Source of the DNA: Thinopyrum elongatum | Taxonomy: Eukaryota > Streptophyta > Magnoliopsida > Poales > Poaceae | Assembly: GCA_011799875.1 (NCBI GenBank) | Contig: CM022302.1 | Span: forward strand, 300,525,048 to 300,589,047 | DNA: 64,000 nt | Direction of reading: 5' to 3' | Shown here: positions 23,069 through 33,280 of the stretch, piece by piece | Layout: each line of letters starts with the position of its first letter | Position numbering within the stretch: position 1 is the first letter of the stretch | Program-made: the position numbers and the translations under genes | Notes under the pieces: generated by a model | Told to the model about the DNA's origin: nothing | Seen by the model: only the letters and a program-made list of their open reading frames with translations | Database searches by the model: none

Positions 23069-23860
23069 TGATCAGGCCATAAGAAGATGCAATACAGTGC
23101 CACATAAAATTCATCGAGGAGCCGACAGAAAAATGCGAGTATTGTGCGGTCCAGAAATAAGAGATAAAAATAAATGTACAGGTGGGAGAGTACTTTACTA
23201 TAGCATTGTCCAAGAAAAAAAGAATCGAGACCCAGAACCGGAGGAAATAACCCCCACGTTCAGAACTCCACCGCAAGGAATCAAAATTGGGTCGTTTCAG
23301 TTCCCATGGAATAAAGAAAAGGAAGGCACGTTACATGCTATAGATAAATGCATGCATATGTAATTAAAAAGGATTTTCTATTAGGAAGTTTCCTAGTGTA
23401 GTTACGTTCCTTCGGTTAGTTAGGATTCCTATTTACTTTCCTAGTCCTAGTCATGCACGATTTGGTTTCCCGAGATATTCACGTTAGTTATTTGGCTTGC
23501 TGGAAGGGACGTCCGTTGGCCATATAACGGCCAGGCTATGGCCATTGTATGAGATCAGTTTTGAGTTTATTTGTGAGTTATGGACAACACAGTAAAACGT
23601 CCGAGTTTCGGGCGATCATATCTTGTGTATCATCTGTGATTTTCCCATCGTGGAAATTTACTAGCGACGGAGGGTTGATCATCACATCGACACCTACGTG
23701 CTGATCCAAGGGGGTCATTATTTTTATTCGTGTATTTTTGTACGCGGGTGAAAATTATTCTTGGAGGTTGCGAGGAGGAACAGGGGGACGAACTGTTGAT
23801 CAAGCATCGCCGTGAAAGTTCGGGCCAAATCAACGGCGCGTCCGAGGTCGTGTCTCATCA
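23069..23860 (+). mobile_element. 5' LTR of the protease-only LTR element (792 bp)
   Basis: TGATCAGGCC...TGTCTCATCA. Identical in length to the 3' LTR at 24972-25763; I found at least four base differences by eye (for example 23265 G versus T, 23508 C versus A). Flanked at the left by caagt (23064-23068). Confidence 0.95.
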
Positions 23861-23862
23861 AG

Positions 23863-23875
23863 TGGTATTCAGAGC
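23863..23875 (+). other. primer binding site, tRNA-iMet type
   Basis: tggtattcagagc, two bases after the 5' LTR end; it equals TGGTATCAGAGC with one inserted T. Confidence 0.85.
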
Positions 23876-23931
23876 TAAGGTTAGTCACGGCGATTTAATT
23901 TGCAATATCGTCTGCGGAGGCGAGCATCAAC

Positions 23932-25266
23932 ATGTTGAGCAAGAACATATTGATGGAGGAGGAAGGCATTGGCGAGGTCATTCTTTTTCACAGTCGTTGC
24001 GTTGTGAACGAACGACGTGTCAATCTGACGATCGATGAAACTACTGCAGTCAACATGGTTAGCATCGAGGTGGTGAAAAAATTGGGGCTGAAGATGACAC
24101 CTCTTGAAAGAACATACACACTAAAGTGGTTCAAAGATGAAATCCACATTACACATCAGATTTTGCTAATTTTTACTTTGGGGAAATATTGTTGTGCGGA
24201 ATTTTTTCACGTTTGTCCTGTGCCCATGGTGTCATGCCATCTGCTACTTGGGAACCCATGGTGCAAACGTGTTGGGGCTGTTCGGAATTCCAAGAAAAAT
24301 ACTTACTCTGTATCATGGAAGGGCCAACAAATCTGTTTTATTCCTATGCCAGTGGATGTGTTCATGGCAGATTGGGTAGGCCGTTTGCAGAAAAGAAGAG
24401 AAGAGCAAAAAGAAATAGAGGAAGAAGTTGATGCACCGATGAAGGGTGTAAATCTTTTGGTGGAAAAGGTTCAGGGGGATGGTGATGCAAAGGGGCAGCG
24501 ATGGAGTGTTTTTAAAACACAGTGTAAGATCAACAATCGTGCTTGCAAGTTGATAATTGATGGTGGTAGCTTTACAAATGTCATTAGCAAAGATCTTGTG
24601 CAGGCATTGGGTTTGTCCATGTGGCGCCACCCGCAACCGCACCACGTGGAGTGGCTATACAACTCCGGAAAATTAAAGATCACACATAAGGTACGTGTGA
24701 AGTTTACAGTTGGAGATTATGTTGATAAGGTGGACTGTGATGTTGTGCCGATGGATGCGTGTCAGTTGCTATTGGGAAGACCATGGCAGTTTGATCATGA
24801 TGCGGTTCATGCTGGAAGATCCAACACATACACATTTATGCATGATGGAAGGAAGCATATGCTGAAACCAATGGCGGACAACGCAATCAACATAGAGCTA
24901 CAAAATCCGGAGAAGGCGGAGCAGAAAATTGACACGAAACCAGGGATGGTTTCGCTTCAAGGGGGAGAGGATGATCAGGCCATAAGAAGATGCAATACAG
25001 TGCCACATAAAATTCATCGAGGAGCCGACAGAAAAATGCGAGTATTGTGCGGTCCAGAAATAAGAGATAAAAATAAATGTACAGGTGGGAGAGTACTTTA
25101 CTATAGCATTGTCCAAGAAAAAAAGAATCGAGACCCAGAACCGGAGGAAATAACCCCCACGTTCATAACTCCACCGCAAGGAATCAAAATTGGGTCGTTT
25201 CAGTTCCCATGGAATAAAGAAAAGGAAGGCACGTTACATGCTATAGATAAATGCATGCATATGTAA
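23932..25266 (+). CDS. tandem retropepsin-like protein of the non-autonomous LTR element
   Basis: 444 codons starting 57 bases after the primer binding site; there is no gag upstream. Two diverged copies of a gypsy-type aspartic protease fold can be seen. Domain 1 (about residues 25-140) has IDETTAVNMVS where the catalytic D-(S/T)-G is expected, and LLLGNPW near 104-110. Domain 2 (about 187-305) has LIIDGGSFTNVISKDL (residues 197-212) with the DGGS form usual in this gypsy group, and LLLGRPW near 269-275. A charged linker rich in Glu, Lys and Arg (about 150-165) joins them. The last 98 codons are read across the polypurine tract into the 3' LTR, so the natural end is inside the LTR. Known family role: maturation of Gag-Pol. 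Inference: domain 1 is probably inactive; whether domain 2 cleaves anything is unknown. Confidence 0.75.
   Translation: MLSKNILMEEEGIGEVILFHSRCVVNERRVNLTIDETTAVNMVSIEVVKKLGLKMTPLERTYTLKWFKDEIHITHQILLIFTLGKYCCAEFFHVCPVPMVSCHLLLGNPWCKRVGAVRNSKKNTYSVSWKGQQICFIPMPVDVFMADWVGRLQKRREEQKEIEEEVDAPMKGVNLLVEKVQGDGDAKGQRWSVFKTQCKINNRACKLIIDGGSFTNVISKDLVQALGLSMWRHPQPHHVEWLYNSGKLKITHKVRVKFTVGDYVDKVDCDVVPMDACQLLLGRPWQFDHDAVHAGRSNTYTFMHDGRKHMLKPMADNAINIELQNPEKAEQKIDTKPGMVSLQGGEDDQAIRRCNTVPHKIHRGADRKMRVLCGPEIRDKNKCTGGRVLYYSIVQEKKNRDPEPEEITPTFITPPQGIKIGSFQFPWNKEKEGTLHAIDKCMHM
24956..24971 (+). other. polypurine tract
   Basis: CTTCAAGGGGGAGAGGA directly before the 3' LTR; it primes plus-strand synthesis. Confidence 0.85.
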
Positions 25267-25763
25267 TTAAAAAGGATTTTCTATTAGGAAGTTTCCTAGT
25301 GTAGTTACGTTCCTTCGGTTAGTTAGGATTCCTATTTACTTTCCTAGTCCTAGTCATGCACGATTTGGTTTCCCGAGATATTCACGTTAGTTATTTGGCT
25401 TGCTGGAAGGGACGTACGTTGGCCATATAACGGCCAGGCTATGGCCATTGTATGAGATCAGTTTTGAGTTTATTTGTGTGTTATGGACAACACAGTAAAA
25501 CGTCCGAGTTTCGGGCGATCATATCTTGTGTATCATCTGTGATTTTCCCATCGTGGAAATTTACTAGCGACGGAGGGTTGATCATCACATCGACACCTAC
25601 GTGCTGATCCAAGGGGGTCATTATTTTTATTCGTGTATTTTTGTACGCGGGTGAAAATTATTCTTGGAGGTTGCGAGGAGGAACAGGGGGACGAGCTGTT
25701 GATCAAGCATCGCCGTGAAAGTTCGGGCCAAATCAACGGCGCGTCCGAGGTCGTGTCTCATCA
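24972..25763 (+). mobile_element. 3' LTR of the protease-only LTR element (792 bp)
   Basis: Starts TGATCAGGCC and ends TCATCA, followed by caagt. Nearly identical to 23069-23860. Confidence 0.95.
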
Positions 25764-26327
25764 CAAGTGCAGCGGGAGAGAGCCTGCAGCGCGGAGGAGA
25801 TCCACCAGCAACTCACCACTCACGCGGTCAAGATGCCGTCCATCCACCCCCCGCGAACGTCGCCAGCCGAGGGCGCCGTCGCCATGCCTAACGGGGCCGC
25901 CACCCCAGGTCCAGGTTCCTCCACGAAGGCCGGAGTGACGAGATCCGCCACGAGCGACGAGATCCGGCACCGCGCGGCCGACGCCATCGCCCAAGCCCGC
26001 CGTCGACCGATCCCGCCGCCGCCGGGAGCCCGCACGCTGCCGGGAGTCCCATGCACCGCCGCGAGCCCGCCGCCTCCGGGATCTGCCACACCGTCGGGAG
26101 GGCCGCACCCCGCGGATCAGGACGCCCGTGCCGCCGCGGATCCGGGAGAGGGAGGAGAGACCCTCCGCCGCCGCCGTCGCACGCACGGGCTTTGCCCGGC
26201 GCCGACCATCGGCAGCGGCGGTGGAGGAGAAGGGTGTTGGAGGGTTTCTAGGCGGCGGCGGCGGCCGAGCCCTCCCGAGCCGCCCGCGGGGGAGGCGACG
26301 CAAGAGGGACGCGAGAGCTGCTCACCA

Positions 26328-26337
26328 GCAAGGCATG
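26328..26337. repeat. target-site duplication (right) of the 22211-26327 retroposon
   Basis: gcaaggcatg, as at 22201-22210. Confidence 0.75.
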
Positions 26338-26471
26338 GCATGCCTATCAAAAGTCTCAGGGGTGAGAAAGACATGATCATTCGGTGAGGTCATTGCCACT
26401 TCTATACTGCCAACAAGCGCAGAGGGATTTTTCTTTTCAGCGCTGTGGTGTAGGTAGATTTATTTTCTGAC

Positions 26472-26635
26472 ATCATGAACTCCTATGAACTATGATTTGC
26501 TCTTGCAGCTAGTATTTTTTATCACGATAGAATTCAAGAGTAAACTGATACTGCTGTCGGCAGATGTTGGTTTTAAACATATAATAGTACTCCTGTTTGG
26601 CAATAACCAAATTTTGGACGAAAGAAACAGGAGAA
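26472..26635. repeat. direct repeat, copy 1 (about 160 bp)
   Basis: From 'atcatgaactcctatgaact' to 'aaagaaacagga'. It matches 27856-28012 with scattered substitutions and small indels. Non-coding on both strands. Confidence 0.85.
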
Positions 26636-26954
26636 AATTGCAGAAAACCACCACGGCTGGGGTATCAGAAAACCATCATCTTTGATAAAAAAAAATTAAA
26701 AAAATCACCAGTTTTGAGGCAGGTGTATGACAGATAGCATTACTAGTACGATTTGCTTGTTTAACCAGTTTTTTTACTGCTTGGGCCCACCTGTCGGGTT
26801 GACGCGGCATCTATAGACGGCGCGGGGTAGACAGGCGTTAGGCTGTTAGCCCCTGGCGGTTAAAAAAGCCCAAAACGGTTAGCCTGTCCCTCCTGGTCTT
26901 TCCTCTCTCTCCCTGACTCGCCGCCGCCGTCGCCACCATATTTTTGTCACGGTC

Positions 26955-27855
26955 TTTTTTTTTAGCAACCGGTAGGAGCGCTGTCTTTTCATTAAAAAGA
27001 GGAAAATATGTACATGTTGACAATGTTTTGGAAAGAACGGATACATGCCGGAAACCCCACAAATCACGCCCTCACCCCATATGCGAACTACTCCTGGTTG
27101 CGGTATACTCTTGGTCGAAAGGCCAATTCCCTATGCCTAATGTCCTTGAAGGTGAGATGAACCACCTCGATGTACATCATATGCGTGCCGTTGAAGACGC
27201 AGTGGTTCCGCTTCTTCCAGGCATTCCACATAATGTAGATTAGGTAACCGTTGAGGCACCTCCTTTGACCGTCATCCAAATGCCGCACACATCCCTCCCA
27301 CCATGCGTCCTCCGATGGTGAGGTGGATGCCATTACCGGCGAGAAATGTCCGTACGCCCAAGAGAGCACCAGCAGGCGGATCGCCGAAGTGTTTTTTTTA
27401 GGCGGATCACCGAAGTGAATGGGCAGTCCAGACAGAGGTGGGAGACGGTCTCCGGGGGCCTAAGGCAGAGCTGGCAGACAGGGTCGTGTGGCCAACCTCG
27501 CACCGCCAGGCGGTTGACCGTGAGGATCCTGTTGTGAAGGCGAGCCAAGAGAAAAGTCTGCACTTCGGCTCAGCATGCGCTCGCCATATCTTGTCAGCCG
27601 AGAATCGTGGATGAGAGCCAATGAATTACGACGTGTAGGTGGAACTAGCCGAATATTCGCCGCTGGCATGCCTGTTCCAGGAAATGGAGTCAGGTCGAAA
27701 TGGAGCCATGGTTTCTGTGAAAGCATCCTCCCCATACAGAATTTCAATGTGACCTGGCCTGCATTTTCTCTGAATTGTTTCTCTTCAATGAGGACACAAA
27801 AATTGCCTACTGCCTCTTGTTCCTCATCAGTCAGTACTCGGTACCATTTTCTAAT
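26955..27855 (-). mobile_element. LINE 3' fragment, 5'-truncated
   Basis: The A tail shows as a T run at 26955-26963, preceded on the minus strand by AATGAAAAGACAGCGCTCC then TACCGGTTGC, a typical Triticeae LINE 3' end. Broken frames contain the C-terminal zinc-binding region found after LINE RT: HNRILTVNRLAVRGWPHD then CQLCLRPPETVSHLCLDC (27333-27563, with C..C...H....C) and YLIYIMWNAWKKRNHCVF (27140-27270). Frames are shifted between these pieces. No RT core is present. Confidence 0.8.
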
Positions 27856-28012
27856 CATGAACTCCTATGAACTATGATTTGCTTCTGCATCTATTTTGTA
27901 TCAGGATAGAATCCAAGAGTAAACTGATGCTACTGTCAGCAAAATCTTGCTTTTAAACATATAATAAAACCCCTGTTTGGCAATAACCAAATCTTGGACC
28001 AAAGAAACAGGA
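27856..28012. repeat. direct repeat, copy 2 (about 157 bp)
   Basis: Counterpart of 26472-26635, beginning exactly where the LINE fragment stops and lying 300 bases downstream of the NEK stop codon. Confidence 0.85.
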
Positions 28013-28311
28013 CATGTCCACATTCACAAATTATTACTATCGTGTAAGGAAATAATTGGGAATGAAATCGCTATGGTCTCCATTATTGCTTGAAACCTTG
28101 TAGAAGCACACAATCAGCAGGTGATGTTGTACAATGGATAACTCATAACTGAATAGTTAGTGCACACAAATGTGCGCAGTCATGAAAACCATATACATCA
28201 AGATAAATAAACTCAAGCCTCAGTCACAAACTTTAGTGAAGCTATATACACTCTCAAAATAGGGAACACGCACTCACACACAAGATTCTCAAATTCTCTC
28301 CACTAGATTAG

Positions 28312-31300
28312 TTATGGGGACCCTCCAAACTTTGGTGGAGTCATGAGACTTTTCGTCAGCCATATCGCGGTCTCCCTAGATGACACAGCTCCTTCGCCGA
28401 ACGGTCGAAGAACACCTGCGAGCTCATCAAGCCTCTCCTGCTCCAGTAGCTTTGCACAGATCTCAAGAAGTGACTCCAGAGCATCAGCTCTCTGCTGCAC
28501 TATGTTCAGATGATCAAACTCGGCAGGTGCGCTGCCTGCATTTCCCAATTTTAGCGTGCTCACTGGTGATGATTCCTCCGTGACAACATCTACACCACCC
28601 ATGCCTTGTTTTACTCCTTGACAAGACTCTGTCTCCACACCCTTCCTGTGCTCTTGCACCACTCCAATCGTCATTTCCTCATTTGGTATTGGTGCCTCAT
28701 TAAGCTCTTGACTTGCACTGTTAACCGGGGCAGACTCTACTGGACTGCGGGTTCTGATGGTTTTAAGATGTATTGTCTCATCAGTCTGTCCATCAGTTGT
28801 TGCTGCCAAATTCTCCTCTGCATGTTGAGGTGATAAAACATTAGATGCTAGCTCTTCCTTGTTTCTGGCTTCAGGCTCCACTGACATTTGCAAAATGCAG
28901 GCATCCTGAGTACCAACAGTTGATAGATCTGAATAGTTTGTCGAGCTGTCTCTTGTTTCCGCAGTTTGCTCTGCTGCTGCTTGTAATGCTTCGCTGGATC
29001 CGTTGGCTTTGCCGACTCTCTTTCTGCCGCCACTTGGTTTTCTTGACTGCTTGTCTCCCAGCCCCAGGTTACTCTTGTTGGGCTTTACTGGAAGGTAGAT
29101 TGGAGAGCAGTTGATTGATTCAGCCAGATATGGCTGCAAATATGGGTGTCTCAATAGCTCCCCAGCCTGTAAAATATATGCATTTAATTTGCATGTTATT
29201 CATGTATCGACGGCTTTGACTGAAACAGTTGAACAAAACTTCTGGTACTTACAGTTGGTCTATGTTCTGGATTTTTCCTCAGCATACTCTTAACTATCTG
29301 CTTCCTATGAAAGAATGCTCGATTTGGTAAAAATAAAGTTGATCCGCAATACTGAAAGACCATTTAAAATGAGGTACTCACAGTGACGATGAGTATATTG
29401 GGGGCATTGGGGATATTGACGATCTGTTTATTTTGTTGACTAATGTTGCCATGTCCTTCACACACACATAAAAGAGTATTTCATGAGTTGCCAACATATA
29501 TAGAGAGAAACTGAAGCAGGTAATCAAAAGATTGTCTTGTATAAGCACTAACTGTAGCTTTGAATGCAGAGCGGTGTGCTAAAATCTCGAACATACAGCA
29601 ACCTGACAGGAAAAGAAGAACGACAAGCTTTTTGAGCAGCTGTTTAATTCTGTCAATCATTATCACAGAAGACTAGAGTTAACTTCAACAGAAATGGTAC
29701 TGGGAGCTCACCAAGCGACCATATATCGGATTTGTAACCATAAGGTATGTCCGCGAGTATTTCTGGGCACATGTAGTTTGGGGTTCCTACTACCTGAAAA
29801 ACATAAATTTCAAAGATTGAAAATTCAGAAGTGGAATCTGGCCAGTCGTTTATATATCTTATAAACTTGGGCATCGGCATATCCCTCGGCACATGCTATT
29901 TACTCCCTCTGTAAACTAATATAAGAGCGTTTAGATCACTACTTAGTGATCTAAACGCTCTTATATTAGTTTACGGAGGGAGTACTTATTTTTATGAACA
30001 TTTATTCATGTTATACAGTTTTTGCTTTCATGTTTAACTGCTGTCAATAATGTGACTAGTGATCAGAAACCATATTTGATGATTAAAAGATGAAAGTATT
30101 ACATGATTTTATTTTGTAAAGAAGTTTTACATGAATGGTGGTTATGCTCGTACATTTCATACTTAATTGGGACTATACACAAGTAACAGATGGTTGTGAA
30201 TGACTGAACATGTCCTGCCAATTACATGTACATCAATAATAAGTTAGCAAAAGGTTGAGGCGTACCGAGGACGCAAGATCCTCCATGAGTAATTTTGCTA
30301 ACCCGAAATCAGCTGTTTGGAGAGAGAATGAACACACACGTCATGATATTTTCATCTGACCAATGAAGTTGTGTAGTAATTTGAGGCTACATATATGTAT
30401 CTTACCAAGCCGTATGTTGTTATCCTTGGTTAACAAGATATTGGAACACTGCAATGCAACAGGTGGCGAGGAAAATGTTAGGCGATGCTAATACCTTGTA
30501 GAAATGAAATGATGAATCCATGGGGGCCGGCAGTTTTATTTTACCTTGAGGTCACGGTGGAGCACGCGGTTGCAGTGCAGGTAGTCAAGGGCCAAGAGCA
30601 ACTGTGTGAACCACCGGCACACCCTCTTCAGATTAAACAAGCACCAAACATACAGTAAGTTTCTGAAGCCCGAACAGATATTTTCTACTGCTCATGTCTG
30701 TAGGTGTAAACGCTAGCATTATTATTCATCCGATTACAGTAAGTAGTACTAGTGTTGGTACCTCTTCCGAGAAGAGGACGCCTCTGGCCTTCTTGATCCT
30801 CTGCGCCCTGTGAATTCGACGTTAGTGAACCAGGTTACAAAAAAAACGCAGGGCAAGGAGGCAAAGTACAATGAGATCTTCTTACATGTCACCTCCTTCG
30901 CAGTAACTTGTGACGATGCACACGGAGGTTCCCTGCAACCACGGAACAAGTTCAGTTCAGTCTTGCCGACGAGACGAACACCCACCCCAATCAAAATTCT
31001 AGCCTAGTCTAGTTTAGAAGAAGAAGAAGAAGAAGAATGTGCAGTACTACCTCGTCGACCCATCCGTCCTTGAACTCGACGATGTAGGGGTTGCTGAGGC
31101 TGGCCATGAGGGACATCTGCAGACGGACGGACTGCCAAGCTGAGGCGTGGGATTTGCGAGGGTTTATTAAGGTTTGATGTGATTGAGTGATTACCTCCTG
31201 GTAGGCGGTCCGCTGGAACTTGTCGTTCTGCTTGGTCAGCCGGACCTTCTTCATCACGTACCTGCTTGGTCAGCCAAAGATTGGATTGGTTCAAGGGGAA

Positions 31301-31480
31301 GGAACGGCGGAGAAGAGAAATCTGAAGAAGCGAGGCTGCAGCTGCAGAGGAGAAGCAAGATTGAAGAGAAGAAGTAGAAGGCGCGCGCGGTGACCTCTTC
31401 TTCTCGGCCTTGTGGTGGACCAGGTAGGCGGTGCCGTAGGCGCCCCGGCCGATCTGCTCCACCACCTCGTACTGCTCCAT
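28312..31480 (-). CDS. NEK: NIMA-related serine/threonine protein kinase (plant NEK), 13 exons
   Basis: Coding exons, from the start: 31395-31480, 31195-31261, 31051-31116, 30886-30932, 30762-30807, 30545-30625, 30406-30448, 30266-30312, 29712-29793, 29553-29602, 29382-29455, 29253-29304, 28312-29166. All introns are GT-AG, and the exons add up to 1,596 bases: 531 codons plus TAA with no internal stop. The kinase domain covers about residues 4-258: glycine loop GRGAYG (11-16), ATP lysine in YVMKK (33), catalytic HRDLKCSN (127-134), DFG (147-149), GTPNYMCPE (164-172), and [16 protein letters not shown]. All catalytic residues are present. The C-terminal tail, about 270 residues, is hydrophilic and probably disordered, ending in a conserved-looking [20 protein letters not shown] helix. 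Plant NEKs phosphorylate Ser/Thr and act on cortical microtubules and directional cell growth. This is the only intact host gene seen. The exact paralogue within the family was not determined. Confidence 0.93.
29903..29982. mobile_element. Stowaway MITE in NEK intron 8 (80 bp hairpin)
   Basis: Begins CTCCCTCTGTAAACTAATAT and ends with its inverted complement, flanked by the TA duplication (29901-29902, 29983-29984). The two arms are complementary over nearly the whole length with one mismatch, so the element folds into a hairpin of about 39 bp. It lies between the exons at 30266-30312 and 29712-29793, about 110 bases from the exon 9 acceptor. Confidence 0.95.
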
Positions 31481-32040
31481 GGGATTCCTTACCTCTTCCT
31501 CTTGCTTGCTGGTCTTGTGGCGCAGTGTTGCTGGCGGTGGCGGCTGGGCGCGTATAAATGATTCGATGGCGCTCAGGTGAGGACAGGACACGGGCACGGC
31601 GCTGGTGATGATGGTCGCGGAGAGGAGAGGAGAGCGTGCATGCACTGCACCTGCACCTGCACTGCTGCACGCGGCCCGTGTCCACGCGTGTGGAAGTGGC
31701 GCAATAATGGCCGGCGCGCTCGCTCGCTCTGTGTGTCGGGTCGGGTGTGGTCGAGGAGGAAGACGGAGACCAAGGGAAGGGAAGGGAGTGCAGCAGCAGC
31801 AGTCCGTGTATTTGTTTGCTTTCCCTTAATTTTAGGGGTGGTTAGGGCGTGCTTTATGTGGAGCTCAACTAATTAATCCGTCGTCGGTTTCATCATTCGA
31901 TTCCATTCCATTCTCTGGCGGTCGCGGCGCGGTGCAGCGTGCATAGAGTGAGTTGAGTAGTGGAGGAAACGTTGCGCCTGCGGGTGCTGGAGTGGGCCCC
32001 TACTGACTCACGGTGGATGGAGTAGTATTTTCTCTCTCTC
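31481..32040 (-). promoter_or_regulatory. NEK upstream region
   Basis: About 560 GC-rich bases upstream of the NEK start on the minus strand, with GA and CT repeats near 32030-32050. The sequence just before the ATG includes AGGTAAGGAATCCC, a donor-like GTAAGG that might indicate a leader intron. No convincing TATA box in the minus orientation was found. The transcription start is unknown. Confidence 0.4.
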
Positions 32041-32340
32041 TTTTTTTTTAGAAAAAAGAGTCACACTTGTATTAACTAGTCAATGTATACGTGCAATGCA
32101 CGTTAATTTGTTAATTTAAAAGTATATTAAGTGCATGCGGATATTATGTAGGATATTATTTGCGTGTTATTATGTGATTAGCACTATATTTGGTATGAAA
32201 TTAACTGCACGCTAAACATGTTGAGCGCTCGACATTGAAGTAGTCTAGGTCGTTGGATTGATATGATTTAATGTCTGAGATTAACTGGATCTGCCCCTTT
32301 GAATTTTTTTATATTGATATAGATAACATCAGCAAATGTG
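32041..32340. mobile_element. possible MITE or short retroposon remnant upstream of NEK
   Basis: A T run and 'agaaaaaagagtcacacttg' at 32045-32070, then 'actagtcaatgtatacgtgc' with a small palindrome (gtgcaatgcac), ending in an AT-rich stretch at 32305-32325. It resembles the ACTAGT-initiated short elements frequent in grasses, but ends and TSD were not resolved. Confidence 0.3.
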
Positions 32341-32960
32341 GCATCTCTCTCAAGTCTGAAGAAATCCATCCAGTCCAGACAGAAACGTGTGCGTGTGCGT
32401 GTGTGGTGGGGTCGGCTGCTCCTGCTTGCCATTTCCCTGTGAAAAGAGCACCGGCCCTTTGGTCTGGTCTGGCTGGCATGCAGAAGAATCAAGAAAGGTT
32501 TCTCCGTTTCACACTGCCCATGGCATGTGACAACTGTAAATGCCGTCAGCTCCAGTGGTGTGTGTTTAATACTCTACGGATAGCCAGTGTAAGTAAATGG
32601 CGAGCAGTTTTACCTTGTGGCCACCCATGCAGCAGCAGTTGCATGTGCCTTTCCTTGGGAAGCGTGCAGTGCAGTGTGGATCGGCGCCAGTGCAGTACAG
32701 TACAAGTCAATGTCGAGATTTTGCGCCACTGCAGTCTGCACGCAGCCCTGCTCTCTGTCTGTGCTCCGGTGAAAATGCTGACTGCGGCACATGAGAAGAG
32801 ACACATGATGATGCTACCACCACAGGTGTTAATTTTCTTCTCCAGCGGCATCATTGGTGCCAACCTATCGCAGCTGCTGATAGGAGTACGTTTGGAGCCC
32901 CCCACTCCCTTTTTAAAATGCCAGCACGAGGAATTGCTGAATTCTTTTTCTGTTTGGAGC
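32341..32960. other. intergenic stretch, no recognised feature
   Basis: No gene, repeat or LTR recognised. The ORFs on either strand here show no family motif and overlap a MITE at each end. Confidence 0.4.
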
Positions 32961-32963
32961 TTA

Positions 32964-33280
32964 AAGCATGTACATAGCCTCAGGGTGATGCCCCACATGC
33001 CATGTAGGATCGGATAACATATAAAGTAGGTTTGGATAGGGAAGCGGGATCCTTTGCAGGAGGTGGATGCTTGGAGAGAAAAAGTGTGGTCCTGTGTCAA
33101 AAGCTGAAAAGTTTGGAGTGAAAAGTAGAGATGCATGTGTACTAAAGTCTTTATTTTCTATTTCTTAATGAGGCCCACTAGTGATAGCTTGCATTGGAGA
33201 GAAAAAATAAATGTAAGTGTCTCAAACTACTTTTTATCATGAGACATCTGTATCCATATGCCATCATTGTACGTGCCCTT
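32964..33280. mobile_element. Tourist-like MITE (about 317 bp)
   Basis: Left end 'aagcatgtacat' and right end 'attgtacgtgccctt' are inverted repeats of the GGGCATGTACAAT type of Harbinger-derived MITEs in wheat. The interior (TGCATGTGTACTAAAGTCTT, TTAATGAGGCCCACTA, ATCATGAGACATCT) matches the pattern I know for this MITE group. TSD TAA/TTA is only weakly visible. Confidence 0.6.

Larger units (their letters stand above)
23069..25763 (+). mobile_element. young non-autonomous LTR retrotransposon (2,695 bp), complete
   Basis: Two 792-bp LTRs, a primer binding site, one ORF, a polypurine tract and a perfect 5-bp TSD caagt (23064-23068 and 25764-25768). The internal region is only 1,111 bp and has no gag core, RT, RNase H or integrase, so mobility must depend on enzymes of another element. 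Few LTR differences indicate a recent insertion. It sits inside the LINE-like retroposon at 22211-26327. The protease type points to the gypsy superfamily. Confidence 0.95.
22211..26327 (-). mobile_element. non-autonomous LINE-like retroposon, copy 2 (about 1.4 kb without the nested element)
   Basis: Bounded by a 10-bp TSD. On the minus strand the 3' end is classic: an AATAAAG polyadenylation signal (22272-22278), then GCCGGGGTCCTCCTCCTTTT and an A tail (22213-22221 on the plus strand as T). The 5' part is GC-rich and lacks any RT. Removing the nested LTR element and one copy of its TSD leaves about 1,417 bp, close to the 1,453 bp of copy 1. Both share GTTTTCACCCGG (22876-22887) and 'gcgcctgcaag.aggagaac' downstream of it. 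Internally 'caggacgcctgccgggtatg' occurs twice (22450 and 22500 regions). Confidence 0.7.

Noticed and set aside
22578..23363. 261-codon plus-strand ORF ending in the same residues as the protease ORF
   Set aside because: It is GC-rich retroposon sequence running by chance into the 5' LTR; the shared C-terminus comes from LTR identity.
32271..33136. 248-codon plus and 196-codon minus ORFs upstream of NEK
   Set aside because: They overlap each other, begin or end inside MITE-like sequence, and show no recognisable domain.
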